Below, piece by piece: positions 17,909-25,844 of a DNA stretch of 27,126 nucleotides. Position numbers and translations under genes: made by a program. The stretch lies in contig CAVKHV010000017.1 in the NCBI GenBank assembly GCA_963656085.1, forward strand, positions 1-27,126, given 5' to 3'. Under the pieces are notes generated by a model that saw only the letters and a program-made list of their open reading frames with translations, was not told where the DNA came from and did no database searches. The DNA comes from CAVALG01 sp963656085 (lineage in GTDB: Bacteria > Bacillota > Clostridia > Oscillospirales > Acutalibacteraceae). The stretch's first letter is position 1. Each line of letters begins with the position of its first letter.

Positions 17909-17931
17909 CCGCCGCGTCTGCGGTGTTATGA

Positions 17932-18342
17932 TCAGTGGCAGCCGCCGCAGCTTCCGCAGTTTCCGCCGCAATTATGTTCTTCGTAATGTGCGGTTTGCGG
18001 ATCCTCGCCGTTTAGGATAAGTTCAAGCAGACCGTAAACCTGTTTAACAACGTCGTCAAGCACGGTTTTTGCCTCGTTATAATCGGTCATTTCTTTTGAC
18101 TGCATAATTTTAGCATAAAGGCCGCGCATCTTTTCGTTATCCGCTTTAAGCGCTTCTTCGTCTTTGTTCTCGGCGCTCAGCGCTTCATCCATTCTCATTC
18201 TGATAAGGTTAAATTCGCCTATCATTTTTTGAAGTTCGGCTGAATCATCGTTTGCCTTTTTGGCAGCGGTGTAATTCTTAAAAGCGTCGCTTTCCTGAAT
18301 AGCGGCACCGAGTTCTCTTGTAAGTTTAATAATGTTTTCCAT
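17932..18342 (-). CDS. YlbF/YmcA-family protein with Cys/His-rich tail
   Basis: A 136-residue, largely helical protein of the YlbF/YmcA family. In Bacillus these proteins (RicA, RicF) work with YaaT/RicT in a complex that promotes mRNA processing by RNase Y, and the complex binds iron-sulfur clusters. The family pattern is visible in the helical core, about 1-110. The C-terminus carries H123, C125, C129, C132, C135 and H136 (CGGNCGSCGGCH), a plausible metal or Fe-S site. Position between miaB and mutS parallels Bacillus ymcA. The ATG follows AAGGAGA. I cannot decide between the RicA and RicF roles. Confidence 0.88.
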   Translation of the reverse strand: MENIIKLTRELGAAIQESDAFKNYTAAKKANDDSAELQKMIGEFNLIRMRMDEALSAENKDEEALKADNEKMRGLYAKIMQSKEMTDYNEAKTVLDDVVKQVYGLLELILNGEDPQTAHYEEHNCGGNCGSCGGCH

Positions 18343-18401
18343 TTGTTTTTCTCCTTAAAAATAAATATATTTTATATTTTTAAATCACGTTATACGGTGA
18401 C

Positions 18402-21400
18402 TTATTTTAGGCTGAAATCCGAACGGTCAAGCGTAAAATTCGGGTTGTAGTACGGGTCGCCTGCCGAAATAAGTTTACCCCATTTTGCCTTAAATGAATC
18501 GGCATCCCGACTTAAATAATCAAGTCTTTTTTCCGAATTCCGAGCATTGCGAGCCTTCGGCACATAGCGGTAAAGTTCGGCAAACGGCGTCCAGACTATC
18601 AGGTAGCCGGCTTCACGTACGCGCAGGCAGAAATCAATGTCATTGTACGCCGCCGCAAAAGATTCGTCAAATCCGCCTGTCTTTTCCCAAACATCGCGGC
18701 GCACAAGCATACAAGCCGCCGATACCGCCGATACGTCCTGCGTGTAGCAGAGCCTTCCCATATAGCCTATTTCATCTCTGCCGACCCCGTTAAAGGTATA
18801 TCCTGCGATATGATCGGGACCTAAGCCAAGCGTTATACCCGCATGCCAAACGATATCGTCCGGGTAATATATTTTTGCACCGACAGCGCCTACATCCTCA
18901 CGCTGAGCGTACATCACCATTTCTTCTATCCAGTTTGGGGTTATAATCTCGGTATTGTTGTTAAGCGTAATAAAATAGTCACCCGTTGCGTTTTGGGCGC
19001 CGAAGTTATTAAGTTTTGAAATGCCGGACGGGGTGTCGGCGGTAACTATTTTAATACGTGGATCGCCGCGTAATTGATCATAATATTCAAGAACATCGCC
19101 GTCCGAGCAGTTATCAACTATAATTATTTCATAATCGGGATAGGTTGTAAATGCAAATATTGAATTTATACACCTCTGCAAATTCTCTTTATGATTTTTA
19201 TTCGGTATAATTATGCTTACCTTTTTGTAATTTTCAATTTCATAGTGTATTTCGTAAATCGTCGGAAACGCTCTTGAACTTTTCACTTCTGCGTTGTACC
19301 CGTGCTGCACGATACTGTTTTTAACCGCGTTTATGCCGGCATTTATAGCGTACTGCTTTGAATTTATATCAAGTGCAACCGAATTCGGGTGTGAGCGCCA
19401 AAAATACAGCACCTGCGGAATATGCACGATTTTTGAAGCATTGTCAGTCAGCCGCAAAATCATATCGTGATCCTGACTTCCGTCATATTCGTGGCGGAAA
19501 AGCCCGGATTTTTGAAGTATTCTTCTGTCGAATGCCGAAAAATGGCAGATATAGTTGTTCGCAAGCAGGTTTTCGCGCGCGTAATCCGGTTTATAATGCA
19601 CCGTCAGTATCCGCGTGATGTCCGGACTTTCAAATGTAGCCTCATCGGTATAAATGAAATCCGCACCCTTTTCACATATTTCTTTCATCACGCTGTAAAG
19701 TGCCGACGGATGAAGAACATCATCGTGGTCAAACAGCGCTATATAGTCCCCTGTTGCCATTTTGATACAGGCATTGGTGTTTTCCGAAATTCCGAGATTT
19801 TTCTCAAGTTTTTTATAGACTATCCTTTTATCCGCTGCCGCATACTCACGGGCGCATTTTTCAACATCGGTATGTTCGGCATCGCTGCCGTCAGCCAAGC
19901 AAAGTTCCCAGTTCTTATAGGTTTGATTTTTAACCGAATCAATCATTTCCTTTAGGAAATTAATCGGCGTATTGTAAAGCGGCACCAGTATGCTGAATTT
20001 TATATTACGGTCAAACTCTGTGCTTTCCTCCGCCTGCCGCCTTTCGTTGCTTATTGTGTTGGGTATTTTAAACTGAGCATTTCCGTTTACCTTGCCCATA
20101 AGCCTTTTCGCCAATCCCACGGGACCGGAGGAAAACAATATCCCTAAAGCTTTTAAGATATTGCGTGTAAACGCAAACCTACCCATAACCTTTTTAATAC
20201 CGCCGGTAATTGCGCGCAGCGGTTTTGTCAGGCGCCAATAGCGGGACGATAAAATTGCTTTATTTTGCAGCGAAAATTGTGTGACCTGATAATTTAACCT
20301 TTTACACCGTTCATTCAAAGCGCGTATTTTAGCGTCTTTAAGTTTAAGTGCGCTCTTGATTTTAACTACATCGTTTATTTCGTTTAATTTTTTTACCTCG
20401 GTTTTCAAATCATTATTTTCATTTATCAAGCTAACTAATTCGCGATGCAGCGATTCATCATCAAAAACTTTCCTCAGCAAATCGGGCGAAATGTTATAAA
20501 TGTAATCCGCGTTATCACGTTCGCTTTTTTCGGCGGTTTCCGGTTGAGTTATAATGTTAAATATCCTGTCAAAATGCTCGTTTACCTCTTTCGTAACTGC
20601 GGCAACATTCGGATTAAAGTTATCGTCATTCAGCAATTCATCCGCTAACAGGTTCAACTGCCCGCCGTTTTCGGCAACATATTTTTCCACGCCGAACTGT
20701 TTGAATATTTCACGGTTTTTATATGGATGAATACAGTTATAACTCAACGCTTTTTTACCGTAAGCCATTGCCGTGATTGCCCCGTGAAAACTGCTTCCTA
20801 TATACATTTCACAGTTAGCCAGCACCGACGCCATCTCAATTATCGTTAACTTTCTGCCGAATGTTTTGCACAGCCCGCCCGTCTTTCTGTTAAACTCGCT
20901 CATAAAGACATCGTCCCGATGAGTATAATCCAAGGGCAAAAGAACCGGCTGCAATCCCTTTGATATCAGATTTTTAATGATTTTTTCAAGATAAACGTCA
21001 TCCTTTTCGGGCTTGGACGCGTTTATGTGTATAACCGCATACGGTTTTTTAATGTCAAAAATTTCGGCGGTTTTGGGAAGCTGCGATTCGGGTATAAGTT
21101 CCGATATACAGCAAACCGAATCGGGGTGCACCGAAATTTCCGGCACTTCTTCCCCGTTATAGGAATCGGCAATATGTTTTTCGGAAATTTTATCCCTTAC
21201 CGAAATGTAATCGGTATTTCTTAGAAGGTAGTGTGTAAGTTCCGCAAACGCGCCGTCAATTTCATAAGGAACCTGCGGAAGATTATAAATAAGTTTAATA
21301 TTATTTTTAATTGCAAATGCCGACGGATATATCCATGAATCGGGAATATGGTAATAAGAAATTTCGGTATCGCCGGGACGTTTTACCGGTATCTGATCGA

Positions 21401-21656
21401 ACCGGATAAGTGCACCGCCGCCGATAACCACCGCGTCAAACGGATGCTCGGCGTGAATTTTTTCCATATCTTCGGGCGAATAAACCCTGCCGGTCAGTGA
21501 ACCGGTCGTGTTTCCGTCACATTCAAACGGTGAAAAAAGGAACAGGTTAAAATTCAAGCCCCGTTTTTCCATTGCACGCTTAAATATTTCGGGAAACAGC
21601 AAATCGCCGTAATTTTCAACATCAAAAGTGCCCGAAAGGGCAATGTTATACTCCAT
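18402..21656 (-). CDS. Three-module protein: polysaccharide pyruvyltransferase-like + two GT2 glycosyltransferases
   Basis: A 1084-residue putative cell-surface polysaccharide enzyme. Residues 1-370 resemble polysaccharide pyruvyltransferases (VVIGGGAL at 76-83; IGSSFHGAITAMAYGKKA at 286-302). A coiled-coil stretch follows at about 405-465, then a basic linker with SSRYWRLTKPLRA (470-482). GT2 domain 1 (about 554-760) has a normal acidic metal motif, FDHDD (642-646). GT2 domain 2 (about 813-1030) has NNN at 899-901 where such domains usually carry NND, and later YNDIDFCLR. There is no signal peptide or membrane helix, so it should act in the cytoplasm on lipid-linked or nucleotide-sugar substrates. 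Start: ATG with GAGGAGAG. It lies 15 bases after miaB and looks more AT-rich than mutS. Substrate unknown. Confidence 0.88.
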   Translation of the reverse strand: MEYNIALSGTFDVENYGDLLFPEIFKRAMEKRGLNFNLFLFSPFECDGNTTGSLTGRVYSPEDMEKIHAEHPFDAVVIGGGALIRFDQIPVKRPGDTEISYYHIPDSWIYPSAFAIKNNIKLIYNLPQVPYEIDGAFAELTHYLLRNTDYISVRDKISEKHIADSYNGEEVPEISVHPDSVCCISELIPESQLPKTAEIFDIKKPYAVIHINASKPEKDDVYLEKIIKNLISKGLQPVLLPLDYTHRDDVFMSEFNRKTGGLCKTFGRKLTIIEMASVLANCEMYIGSSFHGAITAMAYGKKALSYNCIHPYKNREIFKQFGVEKYVAENGGQLNLLADELLNDDNFNPNVAAVTKEVNEHFDRIFNIITQPETAEKSERDNADYIYNISPDLLRKVFDDESLHRELVSLINENNDLKTEVKKLNEINDVVKIKSALKLKDAKIRALNERCKRLNYQVTQFSLQNKAILSSRYWRLTKPLRAITGGIKKVMGRFAFTRNILKALGILFSSGPVGLAKRLMGKVNGNAQFKIPNTISNERRQAEESTEFDRNIKFSILVPLYNTPINFLKEMIDSVKNQTYKNWELCLADGSDAEHTDVEKCAREYAAADKRIVYKKLEKNLGISENTNACIKMATGDYIALFDHDDVLHPSALYSVMKEICEKGADFIYTDEATFESPDITRILTVHYKPDYARENLLANNYICHFSAFDRRILQKSGLFRHEYDGSQDHDMILRLTDNASKIVHIPQVLYFWRSHPNSVALDINSKQYAINAGINAVKNSIVQHGYNAEVKSSRAFPTIYEIHYEIENYKKVSIIIPNKNHKENLQRCINSIFAFTTYPDYEIIIVDNCSDGDVLEYYDQLRGDPRIKIVTADTPSGISKLNNFGAQNATGDYFITLNNNTEIITPNWIEEMVMYAQREDVGAVGAKIYYPDDIVWHAGITLGLGPDHIAGYTFNGVGRDEIGYMGRLCYTQDVSAVSAACMLVRRDVWEKTGGFDESFAAAYNDIDFCLRVREAGYLIVWTPFAELYRYVPKARNARNSEKRLDYLSRDADSFKAKWGKLISAGDPYYNPNFTLDRSDFSLK

Positions 21657-21671
21657 CTTTCTCTCCTCAAA

Positions 21672-23075
21672 TTATATAAGTTTACCCTTTAAAACGCCGT
21701 CATAATCGGTAATCAATACATTTGCAAAGGTACCCTCAAGTTCCGGGTCGCCCTCAAAATCCACCGTGGCGTAGCCGTTGCCCTTACCCGAAAGCATACC
21801 CTCGTTACGGTCGCTTTTTTCGGCAAGCACGCGAACGGTTTTACCCACAAGCGCACGGTTGATTTTATCCGAAATGTTTTCCTGCAGCCGCAAAAGTTCG
21901 CTGAACCGTTTTGATTTTTCGGCACGCGTTGTATCATCGGGCATAGTTGCGGCGGGCGTGCCCGTCCGCTTGGAATAGATAAATGTAAAAAGCGAATAAT
22001 ATCCCACTTTTTCAACAAGCCTTAAAGTATCCTCAAAATCTTTGTATGTTTCGCCCGGAAAACCTACTATTATGTCGCTTGTAAGTTCAATATCGGGCAT
22101 AAGTTCGCGTGCGCGGTTTATAAGCGACAGATATTTTTCGGATGTATACCGTCTGTTCATTCGTTTCAGTATTTCGTCCGAACCCGACTGCACGGGCAGG
22201 TGCAAATGGTGGCACACCTTTTCACATTCCGACATCGCGATAAGCAATTCATCGGTACAATCCTTCGGGTGAGAGGTCATAAACCGTATCCTGAAGTCCC
22301 CGTCGATCGCGTTTATTCTTCGCAAAAGTTGGGGGAAACTTATTCCGCCGCCATTATACGAATTGACGTTTTGCCCAAGCAGGGTTATTTCTTTAACGCC
22401 GCTTGCAACAAGTTCCGCCGCCTCCGCCGCTACGGCGTCGGGTTCGCGTGAGATTTCGCGGCCGCGCACATACGGAACAATACAATAGGTGCAGAAATTG
22501 TTGCATCCGCTCATAATAGGCAGCCATGCCTTAAACTTTCCGTCACGCCTGATCGGTGCGCCTTCGGCAATAATGTTTTCCTCGTCCGATATATTAAATA
22601 TCCTGCGCTTTTCGGTAAGTCTGCGGTAGACCAGTTCAGGTAATCGGTGGCGTATATGCGTACCCATAACAATATCAACATACGGGTAACTGTTTTTTAT
22701 CTTTTCGGCAATTTGCGGTTGCTGAACCATACATCCGCAGATGCACAGCATCATCCCCGCGCGGTTTCTTTTAATGTTTTTATAACTGCCGACATTGCCG
22801 AACACACGCAGTTCCGCGTGTTCACGCACGGCGCAGGTATTAAACACCACAAAGTCAGCCGATTTGGGGTCGTCTGTAAGTCTGTACCCCATTTCGCACA
22901 AAAGCCCTTTTATGCGTTCCGAATCGCTCACGTTTTGCTGACAACCGTATGTCACAACAGCGGCGGACGGCGTATTTGTGTACTTTGCGGCGAGTATCGT
23001 CCGCACCCTTGCGGCATATGCGCGCTGCTCGTCTGCGGCAGCGGTATCCGGCGCGGTAACATTTTGCAAAAGCAA
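21672..23075 (-). CDS. miaB: tRNA-2-methylthio-N6-dimethylallyladenosine synthase
   Basis: Radical SAM methylthiotransferase that adds a 2-methylthio group to i6A37 made by MiaA. The 467-residue protein has the N-terminal Fe-S domain cysteines C45, C81 and C115. The radical SAM motif is CNNFCTYC (C191, C195, C198), and a TRAM domain starts near LVGKTVRVL. The start is TTG at 23073-23075 with a strong AGGGGGA 7 bases upstream; no in-frame ATG lies near. Relatives MtaB and RimO are less likely because of the YGCQQNVSDSE pattern and the gene's place beside ylbF and mutS. Confidence 0.95.
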   Translation of the reverse strand: MLLQNVTAPDTAAADEQRAYAARVRTILAAKYTNTPSAAVVTYGCQQNVSDSERIKGLLCEMGYRLTDDPKSADFVVFNTCAVREHAELRVFGNVGSYKNIKRNRAGMMLCICGCMVQQPQIAEKIKNSYPYVDIVMGTHIRHRLPELVYRRLTEKRRIFNISDEENIIAEGAPIRRDGKFKAWLPIMSGCNNFCTYCIVPYVRGREISREPDAVAAEAAELVASGVKEITLLGQNVNSYNGGGISFPQLLRRINAIDGDFRIRFMTSHPKDCTDELLIAMSECEKVCHHLHLPVQSGSDEILKRMNRRYTSEKYLSLINRARELMPDIELTSDIIVGFPGETYKDFEDTLRLVEKVGYYSLFTFIYSKRTGTPAATMPDDTTRAEKSKRFSELLRLQENISDKINRALVGKTVRVLAEKSDRNEGMLSGKGNGYATVDFEGDPELEGTFANVLITDYDGVLKGKLI

Positions 23076-23082
23076 ATATAAA

Positions 23083-23089
23083 TCCCCCT
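23083..23089 (-). promoter_or_regulatory. Ribosome binding site deciding the TTG start of miaB
   Basis: AGGGGGA on the minus strand lies 7 bases before the TTG at 23073-23075. The nearest ATG (about 23063) is in another frame, so this site fixes the non-standard start. Confidence 0.65.
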
Positions 23090-23103
23090 ACAAATACTGC
23101 ATT

Positions 23104-23142
23104 AAGTGGGGCAGATTACCGGAAACGGATTCAACCCCACTT
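23104..23142 (-). other. Hairpin in the miaB leader
   Basis: AAGTGGGG and CCCCACTT (arms 23135-23142 and 23104-23111) form an 8-base stem. A smaller CCG/CGG hairpin can form inside. It lies between the candidate promoter and the miaB ribosome binding site, about 30 bases before the start codon. It has no T run on the minus strand, so it is not a convincing terminator for the dockerin gene. It may be a leader structure or a weak transcription stop. Confidence 0.4.
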
Positions 23143-23156
23143 TCAATTTAATAAAT

Positions 23157-23185
23157 ATTTTACATTAAAATGCACTCATATTCAA
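23157..23185 (-). promoter_or_regulatory. Candidate sigma-A promoter for miaB
   Basis: On the minus strand, TTGAAT (23180-23185) and TAAAAT (23157-23162) are separated by exactly 17 bases. The gap between the dockerin gene and miaB is AT-rich here. The predicted start of transcription near 23150 leaves a leader of about 75 bases that contains the hairpin. Confidence 0.5.
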
Positions 23186-23212
23186 GTATGAAATATTAAC
23201 ATACATATAGGT

Positions 23213-24019
23213 TTATTCGGCAGGAAAACTATCAATAATTTGTGCGTTATACTGTAACACCATTACCGCATCCTGCACATTGCATTTTCCGTCTGCGTCA
23301 ACATCGCCCGCAACCTTCTGTTTCAGGGTTGCGTCATCGGATATTTCTGCGTTAAGCCGCAATATCCAAATAGCATCCGTTATACCGACACGGTTATCAT
23401 TGTCTACATCCCCGTATTTAACGGTGAACTGTTCGCTTTTTAAAAGTGCGCCGCAGTCACGGCAGCGGGTTTCAATAATACCTGCCTCGCCCGATTTCGG
23501 ACGCTTGGCAACCGTTTCCTCCGTTTCGGAATGTTCACATTCCGTAACCGTAATTATAAATTCGGTATTTACGGCAGGCAATGTGGTATACCTGCCGTTT
23601 CCGTCGTTCACGCTTAATGTAACCGACGCCGAAACCGTCAACTCATCGCCCAATGCCGCATCTTCCCCTGCCGTTACGGATATTTTAAGCAGATCGTTAA
23701 CTCCCGAAACGGCACCCGATACGGGGGCGTTTACAATCACCTGCAATTTATCTTTTTCCGAAACTGCCGTTTCCCAGCCCTGCTGCAAACATTCAATTCC
23801 GTTAAGCGTAAGGCCTTCTGAAAGCGAAAATTTAACCTGTGCGCATTCAACCGCATCTGCATCAATATCCAGTATCACATCCTCCGTACCGCCTGCCGTT
23901 ATCACACCCGAGCCCAAAAGTTCCGCGGATGCGGCCGCAGCCGCCGCAGGTAACGAAAACTGCACAGTCAAAGCCGTAAGCACTGCGATTACTGCCAATG
24001 CTATTGATTTTTTAAACAT
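23213..24019 (-). CDS. Secreted protein with cohesin-like region and type I dockerin
   Basis: A 268-residue exported protein. It has a Sec signal peptide (KK at 3-4, hydrophobic core, cleavage near AAAAA at about 30). A beta-rich region at about 32-158 resembles small cohesin/carbohydrate-binding-module-like domains. A Cys linker follows (C161, C186, C189, with an H after C161), of a type often found before dockerins in ruminococci. Two dockerin calcium-binding repeats are clear: GDVDNDNRVGITDAIWIL (203-220) and GDVDADGKCNVQDAVMVL (238-255). The dockerin should dock to a cohesin on a cell-surface or scaffoldin protein. No enzyme domain is visible. It follows rfbA by 14 bases with a GGGATGA site. 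Confidence 0.85.
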   Translation of the reverse strand: MFKKSIALAVIAVLTALTVQFSLPAAAAAASAELLGSGVITAGGTEDVILDIDADAVECAQVKFSLSEGLTLNGIECLQQGWETAVSEKDKLQVIVNAPVSGAVSGVNDLLKISVTAGEDAALGDELTVSASVTLSVNDGNGRYTTLPAVNTEFIITVTECEHSETEETVAKRPKSGEAGIIETRCRDCGALLKSEQFTVKYGDVDNDNRVGITDAIWILRLNAEISDDATLKQKVAGDVDADGKCNVQDAVMVLQYNAQIIDSFPAE

Positions 24020-24033
24020 TTTCGGTCATCCCT

Positions 24034-24912
24034 TTAATATTTGATTTTACCGTCGGCTACATCTTTAAGATGTTTACCGTAGGGTGATTTTCCGTATCTG
24101 TCGGCTGATTCAAGCAATTTTTCTTTTGTTATCCAACCGTTTTTATATGCTATTTCCTCAATGGCTGAGATCTGTATTCCCTGCCTGTTTTCAATCACAC
24201 GGACAAACTCCGCCGCTTCGCTGAGCGCGTCCATTGTGCCCGTATCAAGCCATGCATATCCCCTGCCGAGCGTTACTACATTAAGGCTGCCGTCCTCAAG
24301 ATAGAGCCTGTTAAGATCGGTTATTTCAAGTTCGCCCCTTGCCGAAGGTTTAACTTTTTTAGCCATTTCGACAACGCGCTTATCGTAAAAATAAAGTCCC
24401 GTTACACAATAGTTTGATTTGGGGTTGGCAGGCTTTTCTTCAATTGAAACAGCCTTGCCGTTTTCGTCAAATTCAACAATTCCGAAACGCTCCGGGTCGT
24501 TTACATAATACCCGAATACGGTTGCACCGTTTTCACGGTTTGCCGCCTCTTTAAGCTGTTTTGAAATTCCGTTTCCGTAAAAGATATTGTCACCGAGAAC
24601 CATAGCGCAACTGTCGCCCCCTATAAATTCTTCACCTATCAGGAACGCCTGCGCCAGCCCGTCGGGTGACGGCTGAACGGCATAGGAAAGGTTTATTCCG
24701 TAATCCGACCCGTCGCCGAGCAGTCTTTCAAAATTCGGCAGATCCGTCGGCGTGGAGATGATAAGTATGTCCTTAATTCCCGCCAGCATAAGTGTTGAAA
24801 GCGGATAATATATCATCGGCTTGTCGTAAACCGGTAAAAGTTGTTTTGATGTTACCATTGTTAACGGGTAAAGCCGTGTTCCCGAACCGCCTGCAAGTAC
24901 AATACCTTTCAT
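24034..24912 (-). CDS. rfbA: Glucose-1-phosphate thymidylyltransferase
   Basis: Makes dTDP-glucose from glucose-1-phosphate and dTTP, the first step to dTDP-rhamnose and related sugars. The 292-residue length matches RfbA/RmlA. Landmarks are the nucleotide loop LAGGSGTRLYPLT (6-18), KQLLPVYDKPMIYYPLS (23-39), the metal motif GDN (107-109) and EEKPANPKSNYCVTGLYFYD. The genes for the next steps (rfbB, rfbC, rfbD) are not in the window. It may supply sugar to the glycosyltransferase fusion nearby, but that is only inferred from distance. The ATG has GGAGGA upstream. Confidence 0.95.
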   Translation of the reverse strand: MKGIVLAGGSGTRLYPLTMVTSKQLLPVYDKPMIYYPLSTLMLAGIKDILIISTPTDLPNFERLLGDGSDYGINLSYAVQPSPDGLAQAFLIGEEFIGGDSCAMVLGDNIFYGNGISKQLKEAANRENGATVFGYYVNDPERFGIVEFDENGKAVSIEEKPANPKSNYCVTGLYFYDKRVVEMAKKVKPSARGELEITDLNRLYLEDGSLNVVTLGRGYAWLDTGTMDALSEAAEFVRVIENRQGIQISAIEEIAYKNGWITKEKLLESADRYGKSPYGKHLKDVADGKIKY

Positions 24913-24926
24913 TTTTAAGTCCTCCG

Positions 24927-25844
24927 TTATTTTGAATATTTTATAAGTTCCGCCGATGTAATAACAACATCGGTTTTGGGCTTATTGCTGCTTTCGTCCG
25001 CGTCAACCTGACTTATGGCTTTAACAACATCCATGCCCTTATATACCTGTGCAAATACCGTATGTCCGCCCGTCGCCCTGTAAGCGCCGTCAAGATGCAG
25101 GTTTGCGCCGTTTTCGTAATAGAACTGCCACATTTCGTCCGGTATTTCGGAATACACGGGCGAGCCGTTTTGATTATACATATAATCGTTGAACATTGAT
25201 TCAAGCTGCTTTTCGGTTGACGACTGACCGTAATACTGTTTGAACTGCGCCTTGGTGTTTTCAACCGTAGCGAGGTAATATTTTTTCATTTCTTCCCAGC
25301 TTGAATATTCGCTTTTGGGGTCGGACGGGCAGTTTATAAAGAACTGGCTGCCGTTGGTGTTTACACCCGAATTTGCCATTGCGACCGAACCCGTGATATT
25401 AACCAGTTTTTTATCAAACTCATCTTCAAAATTCTCGCCCCAGATACTCTCGCCGCCCGTTCCCGTTCCGTTAGGGTCGCCGCCCTGTATCATAAAATCT
25501 TTTATAACACGGTGGAAGATAAGCCCGTTATAATATCCGTCTTTTATATGCGTCTTGAAATTTTCAACCGCTTTGGGCGCAGCCTTTTCAAAAAAGCGCA
25601 TATAAATATCACCCATATTGGTGTGCAAAACGGCTACCTCCTCGCCCTCCTGCGGCTCGGAAAGTTGAAAGCCGAGTTGTTCGCCCGAATATGCGTCGGT
25701 TGATTCGTTAAGCGTAATTTCAGCCGTATCGGACGATGATTTTGAAGATTTATCGGCAGACGAAGTATCGTCCGAATTGCCGCAGCCTGACAGCGGCAAA
25801 ACCAAAACTATGGCGCAAAGCAGCGCGGAAATAAGTTTTTTCAT
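24927..25844 (-). CDS. Lipoprotein cyclophilin-type peptidyl-prolyl isomerase
   Basis: Predicted surface-anchored foldase speeding cis-trans isomerisation of X-Pro bonds in exported proteins. The 305-residue protein has a lipoprotein signal with lipobox LSGC (C21) and then a Ser/Asp-rich tether (22-50). The cyclophilin domain at about 68-300 includes FHRVIKDFMIQGGDP (with R112), a GTGGESIWG segment and NTNGSQFFI. An insertion of about 70 residues (roughly 190-255, rich in Tyr and charged residues) separates the last strands and is absent from its neighbour. Its ATG overlaps the upstream stop by one base, with GAGGTGG as binding site, so the two isomerase genes are coupled. LspA encoded at 4522-5040 should process it. 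Confidence 0.93.
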   Translation of the reverse strand: MKKLISALLCAIVLVLPLSGCGNSDDTSSADKSSKSSSDTAEITLNESTDAYSGEQLGFQLSEPQEGEEVAVLHTNMGDIYMRFFEKAAPKAVENFKTHIKDGYYNGLIFHRVIKDFMIQGGDPNGTGTGGESIWGENFEDEFDKKLVNITGSVAMANSGVNTNGSQFFINCPSDPKSEYSSWEEMKKYYLATVENTKAQFKQYYGQSSTEKQLESMFNDYMYNQNGSPVYSEIPDEMWQFYYENGANLHLDGAYRATGGHTVFAQVYKGMDVVKAISQVDADESSNKPKTDVVITSAELIKYSK

